Assembly: GCF_900105325.1 (NCBI RefSeq)
Contig: NZ_FNSU01000003.1
Coordinates: forward strand, 930,001-994,000
Length of the DNA: 64,000 bases
Direction of reading: 5' to 3'
Origin: Pseudomonas marginalis
GTDB lineage: Bacteria > Pseudomonadota > Gammaproteobacteria > Pseudomonadales > Pseudomonadaceae
Shown here: piece by piece, positions 8,709-16,906 of the stretch
Layout: every line of letters begins with the position of its first letter
Position numbering within the stretch: position 1 is the first letter of the stretch
Position numbers and translations under genes: made by a program
The notes under the pieces: generated by a model
What the model was told of the DNA's origin: nothing
The model's input: only the letters and a program-made list of their open reading frames with translations
Database searches by the model: none

Positions 8709-10111
8709 CGCTGCGCGGCGAGCGTCAGGCGGATTTCGCGTATCAGGCGGTCTATCGCTACATGATCAGCCTGATCAACGAGGTCAGTACCGACACCCGG
8801 GTAAAACTGCCGTCGTTACGGCAGTTGGCCGGACGCCTGAACGTGTCCATTTCGACGATCCAGTACGCCTATGCGCTGCTGGAGAAGGAGGGCAGGGTGT
8901 ATTCGGTGGCCAAATCCGGCTATTACGCCTGGCCGATGTCGGCAAACCCGCTGGCGTGGGCCGGCGGGGGCCTGCTTGATCGCCTCTACGCGGCGGCCCG
9001 GCGCCCCGGCATGCTGGTACTCAGTGGTGACGAGCCGGCATTGCTGGGCTCCCTGGATGAAACACTGCTGCGGCTCGAGCGGGAACTGGTGCGCCAGTAC
9101 CCGTCGCATTTGCAGCCCTGGTCCCAGCCCTGCGGTGTATGGGAATTACGCGCAGCCCTGGCCGCGCGCTATACCTCGTCGCCCACGCGCTGCTGGCATG
9201 CCGACGACGTGTACATCGGCGCCGACCTGCGCGGCGTGTTGGACATCCTGATCGAAGTGCTGGGCCTGCGGGGCACCACCGTGATTGTCGAGTCGCCCTG
9301 CGACTGGTTGATCCTGCGCCTGTTGCAGGACGCCGGGGTGCGCATCATCGAGTTGCCCTGGACGCTGGAGGGCCGCCTGGATCGAACTGTGCTGGGGAAG
9401 CTGTTGCGTGATGAGCCTGTGCATCTGGTGTTGCTCTCGTCTTCCGTCAGCCTGCCCAGCGGGGTGGCCATGTCAATCGACGAGCGTCTCGACGTGGCAC
9501 ACCTGCTGGAGCAGTCCGGTTGTTGGTTGCTTGAAAACGACACCTTTGGCGAGCTGGGTTTTGAAGCCCCCCACACCGCATTGCGTGAACGGGTAAACCC
9601 TGAGCGGCTGATCGTGTTTTCTTCGTTCGAGAAAGTGCTCGGCTCGGAAGCCCCCTACGGCTACCTGCTGTGCCGGCGCATGAGCAATGAGTTGCAGCGT
9701 CAGTTCCTGCTGCGCTCATTCCGTTTATCGTCGATCCGTCAGCGCGCGATTGCCCGTTTGTACCAAAGCGGGCGGATTGACCAGCACCTGCACACGCTGC
9801 GCCAACGCTTGAGCGAGCAGGCGGCGCACATGAGCCAGCGTCTGGAACAGCACTTGGGCGACCAGGTGACTTATCGGATGCCGGCCGCCGGTGCCGCGTT
9901 CTGGCTGGCCTCCACCCGTGCCGTAGACATGCGCCAGGCATTTCAGCGCCTGCTGGCACGGCAAGTGGTGATCGCCCCCGGGGAGCTGTTCAGTGTCAGT
10001 GGCTTGCACCAGCAGCACCTGCGCGTGAGTCACACCTTCCACGGGCAGCCCAATCTGGATATTGCCCTGGAAGCATTGAGCGACGCGTTGCGCCAGGCGC
10101 AGACTGGGTGA
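8705..10111 (+). CDS. MocR/GntR-type regulator with aminotransferase-like domain
   Basis: A 468-residue protein with an N-terminal GntR winged helix (residues about 10-80: VKLPSLRQLAGRLNVSISTIQYAYALLEKEG) joined to a fold-type I aminotransferase-like domain (MocR subfamily). SSFEKVLGSEAPYGYLL near residue 310 corresponds to the loop with the PLP-binding lysine. Such proteins bind PLP and usually sense a vitamin B6 form, amino acid or amine. The frame is open from 8567, but ATG 8705 makes an ATGA overlap with the preceding gene and starts at the conserved domain. It probably controls its own operon through the palindrome at 7231-7259. Confidence 0.9.
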   Translation: MTLRGERQADFAYQAVYRYMISLINEVSTDTRVKLPSLRQLAGRLNVSISTIQYAYALLEKEGRVYSVAKSGYYAWPMSANPLAWAGGGLLDRLYAAARRPGMLVLSGDEPALLGSLDETLLRLERELVRQYPSHLQPWSQPCGVWELRAALAARYTSSPTRCWHADDVYIGADLRGVLDILIEVLGLRGTTVIVESPCDWLILRLLQDAGVRIIELPWTLEGRLDRTVLGKLLRDEPVHLVLLSSSVSLPSGVAMSIDERLDVAHLLEQSGCWLLENDTFGELGFEAPHTALRERVNPERLIVFSSFEKVLGSEAPYGYLLCRRMSNELQRQFLLRSFRLSSIRQRAIARLYQSGRIDQHLHTLRQRLSEQAAHMSQRLEQHLGDQVTYRMPAAGAAFWLASTRAVDMRQAFQRLLARQVVIAPGELFSVSGLHQQHLRVSHTFHGQPNLDIALEALSDALRQAQTG

Positions 10112-10208
10112 AATTTCTCTTAACGATGTAGGATCGATACCATCGCGCAGCAGTCCAACTCTCAGTAAACTGGCATTTTTTCCGAATCCTTCTATCCGAG
10201 GTTTATGC

Positions 10209-11852
10209 ATGACAATCAGTCCTTTTGCGGGCAAGCCGGCGCCGGCCCAGTTGCTGGTGGATATCCCGCGACTGGTCACGGCCTATTACACCGGCCAGCC
10301 TGATGCAGCGATCTCTACCCAGCGCGTAGCCTTTGGTACCTCCGGGCACCGTGGCAGCTCGTTCGAACTGAGCTTCAACGAATGGCATGTGCTTGCCATC
10401 AGCCAGGCCATCTGCCTGTATCGCGAAGCCCAAGGCATCAACGGCCCGCTGTTCGTTGGCCTGGATACCCATGCACTGTCGACCCCGGCCGGTGCAAGCG
10501 CGCTGGAAGTGTTGGCCGCCAATGGTGTGCACGTGATGCTCGCCGAAGGCGATGAATACACGCCAACCCCGGCAATTTCCCACGCCATCATCTGCTACAA
10601 CCGTGGCCGTACCAGCGGCCTGGCCGACGGCATCGTTATCACGCCGTCCCACAACCCGCCGCAAAGTGGTGGCTACAAGTACAACCCGCCCAACGGCGGC
10701 CCGGCCGATACCCACGTCACCAAGTGGATCGAAGCCAAGGCCAACGAGCTGCTGGCCAATAAACTGGCGGGGGTCAAGCGCATCACCCATGCGCAGGCGC
10801 TCAAGGCCGACACCACCCATCGCCATGACTACCTCAACAGCTACGTGGCCGACCTGATCAACGTGATCGACATGGACGCCATCCGCAGCGCCGGCCTGCG
10901 CCTGGGCGTGGACCCGCTGGGCGGAGCAGGGGTGCGCTACTGGTCGGCGATTGCCGAGCACTATCGACTGAACCTGGAGGTGGTGAACACTGAAGTCGAC
11001 GCCACGTTCCGCTTCATGAGCGTCGACTGGGACGGCCAGATCCGCATGGACCCGTCCTCCAGCTACGCCATGCAAGGCCTGATCGGTCTCAAGGAACGCT
11101 TCGACGTGGCCTTCGCCTGCGACCCGGACCACGACCGTCATGGCATCGTGACCCCGTCCGGCGGCCTGTTGGCGCCGAACAACTACCTGGCGGTGTCCAT
11201 CGACTACCTGTTCCAGAACCGTCCAGACTGGCGCGCCGATGCGGCCGTGGGCAAGACCGTGGTCAGCAGCGGCCTGATCGATCGCGTGGCCGCGCGCATC
11301 GGTCGTCGTCTCTATGAAGTGCCTGTGGGCTTCAAGTGGTTTGCCGATGGCCTGTTCGAGGGTTCATTGGGCTTTGGCGGCGAAGAAAGCGCCGGGGCGT
11401 CGTTCCTGCGCAAGGATGGCACGGTGTGGAGCACCGACAAGGACGGCCTGATCCCGGCCTTGCTGGCGGCGGAAATGACCTCGCGCAAAGGCCAGGACCC
11501 GAGCCAGATCTACCGTGGTCTCACCGATGCCTTGGGGGAGCCGTTCGCCATTCGTGTCGACGCCAAGGCCACCCCGGCGCAAAAAGCCTTGCTGGGCAAG
11601 CTGTCGCCGCAACAGGTGACTTCCACCGAGCTTGCAGGCGAAAGCATCCAGCAGATCCTCAGCCATGCGCCAGGCAATAACCAGGCGATCGGCGGGTTGA
11701 AGGTGATGACCGAAAACGGCTGGTTTGCCGCGCGGCCGTCGGGTACCGAGGACATCTACAAGATCTACGCCGAGAGCTTCATTGGCGAGGACCACCTCAA
11801 GCAGCTGGTGGAAGAGGCGCAGGTGCTGGTAGACGGCGCTATCTCGGAATAA
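10209..11852 (+). CDS. pgm: Phosphoglucomutase, alpha-D-glucose-phosphate specific
   Basis: Interconverts glucose 1-phosphate and glucose 6-phosphate in the cytoplasm. The 547 residues match the usual bacterial Pgm length. Visible motifs: the phosphoserine loop TPSHNPP (Ser about 147), the metal-binding loop DPDHDRHG (about 304), the sugar-binding loop GFGGEESAG, and the phosphate-binding RPSGTEDIYK near the C-terminus. The start at 10209 follows GAGG. It stands alone, and a MITE-like element lies just after the stop. Confidence 0.96.
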   Translation: MTISPFAGKPAPAQLLVDIPRLVTAYYTGQPDAAISTQRVAFGTSGHRGSSFELSFNEWHVLAISQAICLYREAQGINGPLFVGLDTHALSTPAGASALEVLAANGVHVMLAEGDEYTPTPAISHAIICYNRGRTSGLADGIVITPSHNPPQSGGYKYNPPNGGPADTHVTKWIEAKANELLANKLAGVKRITHAQALKADTTHRHDYLNSYVADLINVIDMDAIRSAGLRLGVDPLGGAGVRYWSAIAEHYRLNLEVVNTEVDATFRFMSVDWDGQIRMDPSSSYAMQGLIGLKERFDVAFACDPDHDRHGIVTPSGGLLAPNNYLAVSIDYLFQNRPDWRADAAVGKTVVSSGLIDRVAARIGRRLYEVPVGFKWFADGLFEGSLGFGGEESAGASFLRKDGTVWSTDKDGLIPALLAAEMTSRKGQDPSQIYRGLTDALGEPFAIRVDAKATPAQKALLGKLSPQQVTSTELAGESIQQILSHAPGNNQAIGGLKVMTENGWFAARPSGTEDIYKIYAESFIGEDHLKQLVEEAQVLVDGAISE

Positions 11853-11877
11853 CCCCAATATGGGAGGGGGCAAGCCT

Positions 11878-12033
11878 TAATGCCAGTCAGTTAAGGCTTT
11901 TTGTAGGAGCGAGCTTGCTCGCGAAAAACTCACAGGCGCCGCTTTCATTCAGGAAGCACGCGTTATCGTTGACGTTTTTCGCGAGCAAGCTCGCTCCTAC
12001 AGGAGGCGATGTACGCTTAACTGACTGGCATTA
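11878..12033. mobile_element. MITE-like element with 18-bp terminal inverted repeats and 10-bp target duplication
   Basis: Perfect 18-bp terminal inverted repeats, TAATGCCAGTCAGTTAAG at 11878-11895 and its complement at 12016-12033, bound a 156-bp element without a gene. A 10-bp direct repeat GGGCAAGCCT flanks it directly (11868-11877 and 12034-12043). Without the insert the flanks join into a REP-like palindrome (ATGGGAG..., CTCCCAT), so the element entered the hairpin loop. The ends resemble the 18-bp ends of IS4 as I remember them, which suggests an IS4-family transposase in trans. The interior carries a REP doublet. Confidence 0.88.
11902..12001. repeat. Inverted REP doublet inside the MITE-like element
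   Basis: Two facing copies of a REP palindrome of the GTAGGAGCGAGCTTGCTCGC type (11902-11929 and 11974-12001) separated by 44 bases. Another doublet of this type lies at 27599-27698. Such pairs can fold into a long hairpin. Confidence 0.85.
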
Positions 12034-12074
12034 GGGCAAGCCTCTCCCATAGTTTATTGGGCCAAAGCGTTGGA

Positions 12075-12770
12075 TCAGGCCAGATCGACCAGCACGATCT
12101 CGCTGTCTTCAACCGCCGTTACCCGCAACACTTGCTCATCCTCAACCGCCACACCGTCTCGAGCGTGCGCACGCAAGCCGTTGACCTCAATCACGCCGGT
12201 CGCCGGTACCAGATAAGCCCGACGCCCAATGTCCAAGCGGTATTCCGCGCTTTCCCCGGCTTTCAGGTTCGCCGCTACCAGGCGTGCATCCGCGCGGATG
12301 CGCAGGCTCTCGCTGTCACCGGCCTTGCCACTGGCCAGGGTCACAAACCCTTCGCGATCACCTTTCGGAAACGGCTTGGCGCCCCAGGAGGGTGGCAGGC
12401 CGGCCTCGTTCGGGATGATCCAGATCTGGAAGATCTTGGTCGGCGTGGCTTCCAGGTTGTACTCGCTGTGGGCGATCCCCGTGCCTGCGCTCATCACCTG
12501 CACATCACCGGCCTCGGTGCGGCCCTTGTTGCCCAGGTTGTCGGCGTGGCTGATGGCGCCTTCACGCACATAGGTAATGATCTCCATGTCGCGATGGGCG
12601 TGCTGCGGGAAGCCGGTGCCGGGGGCGATGATGTCGTCGTTCCAGACCCGCAGGTTGCCCCAATGCATACGCTCGGGGTCGTGGTATTCGGCAAATGAAA
12701 AGTGGTGATGGGCGTCAAGCCAGCCATGGTGGGCGCCGCCCAGGGCGTTGAAAGGTCGAAGTTCAAGCAT
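12075..12770 (-). CDS. Pirin family protein (YhhW-like, quercetin 2,3-dioxygenase type)
   Basis: A 231-residue bicupin of the pirin family. The N-terminal cupin holds the metal ligands: AHHHFSFAEY and FPQHAHRDMEIITYVREG, then SAGTGIAHSEYN. The second cupin is shorter and degenerate, as usual. Bacterial members such as YhhW oxidise quercetin in vitro; the physiological substrate is generally unknown. The start at 12770 is supported by GGAGAC upstream. It is divergent from the helicase gene, with 219 bp between them in which I see no clear operator. Confidence 0.92.
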   Translation of the reverse strand: MLELRPFNALGGAHHGWLDAHHHFSFAEYHDPERMHWGNLRVWNDDIIAPGTGFPQHAHRDMEIITYVREGAISHADNLGNKGRTEAGDVQVMSAGTGIAHSEYNLEATPTKIFQIWIIPNEAGLPPSWGAKPFPKGDREGFVTLASGKAGDSESLRIRADARLVAANLKAGESAEYRLDIGRRAYLVPATGVIEVNGLRAHARDGVAVEDEQVLRVTAVEDSEIVLVDLA

Positions 12771-12989
12771 GATCGTCTCCTGTTGATGGCGCCTATGATC
12801 CGTGAGCCCATGATCGAAAAAAAGCGTAAAAAATGCCTGATTCCTATCGGTTAATTAGATTGATTGCTGGCGTTTTGACTTTCACTTCATCGCCTAACTG
12901 CATGACGGTAAAGCAATTGGCTGGAACTGAGCGCCGATTCCGGCGACCATGGTGCCCTTGTCAAAACCCAGCTCATCGCAGGAGTCCGC

Positions 12990-15437
12990 GTGCCGCAACA
13001 CAAGCCTGATCTGCCCCCCGAACTGCGCCCATTGGCGGAAATGCCGCTGCTCAAACGCCTTGCCGCACGCCTGTTTGGCCATGGCCTGACGCGTTTGCGC
13101 GCACAGCATCGGTTTTCCTGGTTGCACGGGCAGGCCGATGGTTTTCGCAGTGGTCACGAGGCCGGCGTGGAGTATGGCTATCGCGAGGGCAAGGCCGATG
13201 GCCTCGAGGAAGGCCGACAAGTCCTGTTGATCCGCGACTTCCGTCCCGATGAGCACCGCGCGCCCGGCGTCGATGACAGCCTGTTCGACGATTGGCGGCT
13301 ACCCTTGACCGCCGACGTGAAGAAACGCATCAAGGCTGATGTGGCCCGGTTGCTGCCGGCCCATGCCCAGCCGAGCGCGGCGCAATGGAAGATGATCTTC
13401 AGCGATACGCCGTCAACCTCGGTGATCGCCGGTGCCGGCGCGGGTAAATCCACCTCGCTGGTGCTGCGTATTTTGCTGCTCACCCATTACCTGGGGTTCG
13501 AATTGAGCTCGATGACCGTGGTGACCTTCACCCGCGAGTCGCGCAAAGACTTCATCAACAAGCTCATGGACATTCTCACCCTGTGGGGCCAACCCATTGA
13601 TATGAAAGAAGCCCAGGCGGTGGTACGCACCTTTCACTCGCGCATCCTGCCGATGGTCCGCAGCCTGCCGGGTTTTGAGCGCCTGCAGGCGTTTGAAAAC
13701 CTCAGTGCCGGTTTCGAAGACGCTGACAGCAACCCGTTCGACCTGCGCATCAGCGACGCCCAGCGCCAGCAGATGAATGCCTGCTACCACCAGTTGCAGG
13801 GGCGACATGCACGGTTTCGTGAACTGATTGCACCGCTGGCACGCCACGGCCTGCAACTGCGCGAACTGGAGCGCGATCATCCGGATGTACAAAAGCGCAT
13901 AGCGGTGACCGAACTGGCGGCCAAGCGCGATGAAGAACTCTGCGATGTGATCGAGGACCTGTGGTTTCGTGCCGGCGCCTGGCCGATCAAGGGGATTGAG
14001 CCCAGTCGCCAGCGCTTCGAAATCAATGGCGCGCAGTTCCATTGCCACGGCTATATCCCGGCGCTGGATGCGTGGGTAGTGCTGGGCTTTGACGCCAGGG
14101 AAAACCCCCAGGTCAGCCGGCCGAATTCGAAGCTGTCGGTCCGTGCAGAGTGGGCGGTAAAGCGCACCTTGTTTCAAGCTTTCTGTCGTAAGCCATTGAT
14201 ATGGATGGATAGTTATGATGCATCAAAGCGTCTTTTGAGCAGCCTCGCCGGGGATGCCAGCGCGGGTCCCGGCTTTGATTACAAGGTCAAGGGTGAGCTG
14301 GCGTCGGCGCCGCTGCTGGACAGTTTCGTGATGGCCGCCGGCTTTATCGAGAACCTGGGGCTGGACGTGCCGACCGCCGTCGGCCAGATGAGCTTCGCCA
14401 AGGACGACCCGGACCGGTTCTTCTTCGAAGCCCTGAGCATTTTCTGGAAGGCCCTGGAAGACCACCTTCTCGACCAATCACCGCCGATCATGACCTATAA
14501 CCGCATGTTCTCGCTGTTCGGCGAGAACACCCCGGAAAATCTCAAGCTCCTCAGCGATCCGCTGCTGCGGCCAATGTCGCACCTGATGATCGACGAATTC
14601 CAGGACGTATCGCCCCAGATCGTTTCGTGGATACGCGCGAGCCTGCGGGAAATCCGCAGTCGTGGGCCGGCGATGCATGTGGGCCGTGGTGCGCAACGTT
14701 CGTCCTTGCTGTGCGTGGGCGATGACTGGCAGTCGATCTACGGCTGGCGCGGCAGTTCGCCCAAGTACTTCATGGAATTCAACCAGCAATTCCCGGCGCC
14801 GAGCACTACCCGCGTCATGCTCGGCGAGAACTACCGCAGCCATCAGCACATCATCGACGCCGCCGAACATATCGTGCGCGCCGCACCGGCCATCCCGGGG
14901 AAAAAGGCCAAGGCCAGCGGCACGCCAAAAGCCTTGGTGCCGGTCACGGTATTGGAGCGGGACGATGCGGCGTTGGGGCGGCAACTGCTGGAGCATTATC
15001 AACGGGGCGATTCGATATTAATGCTGTATCGAAAAAGTAGCGATAAGTTACTGATTCAAGAGCATATTCAGTCGATTGTTAATGTTGATTCTAGCTTGCC
15101 CGTAGCGACGCGCAGGTTGAAGCAGCTGACGTACCACAGCGCCAAGGGCCTGCAGGCGGATGCGGTGTTCCTGCTCGGTGATTGCCAGCATGTGACCAGC
15201 TCGCCCTACAAGAACCAGGTCTACCGCATGGCGGGCCTGGGCAAGGACGGGAACAGCGAACCCTACGACACTGCGCAAAAGGACGAAGTGCTGCGCCTGG
15301 CCTACGTCGGGATTACCCGGGCCGTGAGCCATTGCTACTGGTATGTGGAAAAAACCGAGGGCCAGGCGGTGAATGTGCCCAAAGCCTCGGAGCGGGTCGA
15401 CGGCAGGAAAGCGTTTTTCGACGATCAGCGCCATTAG
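12990..15437 (+). CDS. UvrD/Rep-type superfamily 1 DNA helicase (helicase IV-like)
   Basis: An 815-residue ATP-dependent DNA helicase. Walker A GAGAGKST at residues 148-155, Walker B MIDEFQDVSP near 533, GDDWQSIYGWRGSSP near 577, and the C-terminal motifs TYHSAKGLQADAVF and LAYVGITRA. The first about 110 residues precede the motor core. The IDEFQDVSP signature and unusual N-terminus suggest the helicase IV (HelD) group rather than UvrD itself. It starts at GTG 12990 with AGGAG upstream. Two short patches (about 14165-14235 and 14995-15095) use AT-rich codons unlike the rest of the gene, without breaking the frame. Confidence 0.88.
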   Translation: MPQHKPDLPPELRPLAEMPLLKRLAARLFGHGLTRLRAQHRFSWLHGQADGFRSGHEAGVEYGYREGKADGLEEGRQVLLIRDFRPDEHRAPGVDDSLFDDWRLPLTADVKKRIKADVARLLPAHAQPSAAQWKMIFSDTPSTSVIAGAGAGKSTSLVLRILLLTHYLGFELSSMTVVTFTRESRKDFINKLMDILTLWGQPIDMKEAQAVVRTFHSRILPMVRSLPGFERLQAFENLSAGFEDADSNPFDLRISDAQRQQMNACYHQLQGRHARFRELIAPLARHGLQLRELERDHPDVQKRIAVTELAAKRDEELCDVIEDLWFRAGAWPIKGIEPSRQRFEINGAQFHCHGYIPALDAWVVLGFDARENPQVSRPNSKLSVRAEWAVKRTLFQAFCRKPLIWMDSYDASKRLLSSLAGDASAGPGFDYKVKGELASAPLLDSFVMAAGFIENLGLDVPTAVGQMSFAKDDPDRFFFEALSIFWKALEDHLLDQSPPIMTYNRMFSLFGENTPENLKLLSDPLLRPMSHLMIDEFQDVSPQIVSWIRASLREIRSRGPAMHVGRGAQRSSLLCVGDDWQSIYGWRGSSPKYFMEFNQQFPAPSTTRVMLGENYRSHQHIIDAAEHIVRAAPAIPGKKAKASGTPKALVPVTVLERDDAALGRQLLEHYQRGDSILMLYRKSSDKLLIQEHIQSIVNVDSSLPVATRRLKQLTYHSAKGLQADAVFLLGDCQHVTSSPYKNQVYRMAGLGKDGNSEPYDTAQKDEVLRLAYVGITRAVSHCYWYVEKTEGQAVNVPKASERVDGRKAFFDDQRH

Positions 15438-15460
15438 TAGGGGACAAATGCGATTCCAAC

Positions 15461-15486
15461 GTGGGAGGAGGCTTGCCCCCTCCCAC
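15461..15486. repeat. REP-type palindrome, possible terminator
   Basis: GTGGGAGGAGGCTTGCC continuing into CCCTCCCAC forms a GC-rich hairpin 24 bp after the helicase stop. It lies between two convergent genes and may end both transcripts. Confidence 0.7.
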
Positions 15487-15518
15487 AGTTGAGCTTCTTT
15501 CTGCTGGCTGGACCGGAA

Positions 15519-15791
15519 TCAGGCCCTCAGCGACAACGGCGGCACAAACGACTCCAACTCATCCTCCACCGCCTCGATAATCCGCTCCACATCGGCAGCA
15601 TTCATCACGGTGGCGCAGGGGATGCCGGCGATGGCAATCAGCGTCTCGCCGCTGGCCCGGTCGAACAGGCGGGCGACCATACTGCCGGGCGCATCCATGC
15701 TGCCCTCGAAGCCCATCGGATGAAAATGCCAGCGCATCAGCTGGCAGGCGTTGGGGAATGTCACTTTGTTCATGTTGCCCACCTTGTTCAT
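15519..15791 (-). CDS. Small DUF1652-like protein
   Basis: A 90-residue protein, soluble, with the pattern of a small pseudomonad family that I believe is DUF1652: RLFDRASGETLIAIAGI followed by a helix VERIIEAVEDELESF. The function of that family is unknown. ATG 15791 is chosen because AAGGA lies 8 bases upstream; an in-frame ATG at 15773 is an alternative. It is divergent from the AraC-type gene. Confidence 0.75.
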   Translation of the reverse strand: MNKVGNMNKVTFPNACQLMRWHFHPMGFEGSMDAPGSMVARLFDRASGETLIAIAGIPCATVMNAADVERIIEAVEDELESFVPPLSLRA

Positions 15792-16048
15792 TGAGCGCTT
15801 CCTTTAGCTCGCGGCAGGGGGCCAGGACCGTCACTGGTCGTGGCGTCGTAGAAGCTAAAAATAGCATTCGTTCGCAAGTACAAGGTGACTTTTTCTGCCC
15901 CGTTCGGCGGTTGTCAGCCATTCACTTGATGTGGGTCATCTCTTACTCACGATTGGGCACAATGCCACTAATGCGAAGTTCCAATTGGCCATTGTCGGCA
16001 GTGGCAAAATTCGGCAATCTCCGAGGTTTACCCGCCTCAGAGCCTTCC

Positions 16049-16858
16049 ATGCCCGACATCGCGCCAGACGATGATTGCCATAACACCCACGCCACGCGTG
16101 AGCTGGTGTTGCGCCACCACCTGTGCTGGCGTCATCGCGACCTTGACGGCGTGATGTCCTACTACCACCCGGACATCCAGTACCACGACTTTTTCCAGAA
16201 CCGTGTGGTCGGTTACGCCGAACTGCGTGAGTACCTGCAAGCCAGCATGCCCCGCGAAGCCGACGAAGCCATTGAACATACCGACCGCATCCGTGCCGAT
16301 GGCGACACGGCATTCATCCAGTACCGCATCACCTTGCGCGGCGGTCAGGGGCTGGTGTCATTCCGTACCAGCGAGGCCATCACCGTCCGCGATGGGTTGA
16401 TCTGGCGCGTCAACGAGTACGCGTCATTGGTGCATGAACAACCCTCCCAGGCCCAGCGCCCCAGCGTCAGCCGCCTGGGCCTGTCACCCCAGCAATTGGG
16501 GCATATGGCCAATGACTTGCAGCAGTACTTCGAGTGCAGGCAGCCTTATCTGGACCCGGAACTGGACCTGCAGCGTGTCGCCAAGGAGTGTGGCTACAGC
16601 CGCAATCAGATTTCCTACCTGCTCAACCAGGTGCTGGGGCAAAGCTTCTACCGCTACGTCAACCAGGCTCGGCTCCAGCACCTGCTGGCCGCACTGGATA
16701 CCGCGCAACCACCGATCAAGGTCGACGACCTTGCCTTCGCCGCCGGTTTCAATTCGTTGTCGGCGTTCTACAGCGCCTTCCGCCAGCACACCGGCCAGTC
16801 GCCCAAGGCCTACGTCAAACAAATTTCCCTGCGTGCACGCGCGCAAGACAGCGAATAA
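16049..16858 (+). CDS. AraC-type regulator with N-terminal SnoaL/NTF2-like domain
   Basis: A 269-residue protein. Residues about 15-125 form an NTF2/SnoaL-like domain (HHLCWRHRDLDGVMSYYHPD, VVGYAELREYL), a small-ligand pocket fold. Residues about 155-265 are an AraC/XylS DNA-binding domain with two helix-turn-helices (LQRVAKECGYSRNQISYLLN; LAFAAGFNSLSAFYSAFRQ, then TGQSPKAYVK). The frame is open from 15758, but homology begins near ATG 16049; the ribosome binding site there is weak, so the start is uncertain. The FAD oxidase gene follows after 48 bp on the same strand and is the likely target or operon partner. Confidence 0.85.
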   Translation: MPDIAPDDDCHNTHATRELVLRHHLCWRHRDLDGVMSYYHPDIQYHDFFQNRVVGYAELREYLQASMPREADEAIEHTDRIRADGDTAFIQYRITLRGGQGLVSFRTSEAITVRDGLIWRVNEYASLVHEQPSQAQRPSVSRLGLSPQQLGHMANDLQQYFECRQPYLDPELDLQRVAKECGYSRNQISYLLNQVLGQSFYRYVNQARLQHLLAALDTAQPPIKVDDLAFAAGFNSLSAFYSAFRQHTGQSPKAYVKQISLRARAQDSE

Positions 16859-16906
16859 CCCGGAGTTCTAGGATCCCTCCATCGAAATGTGGTTGGGGAA
16901 CTTGGC

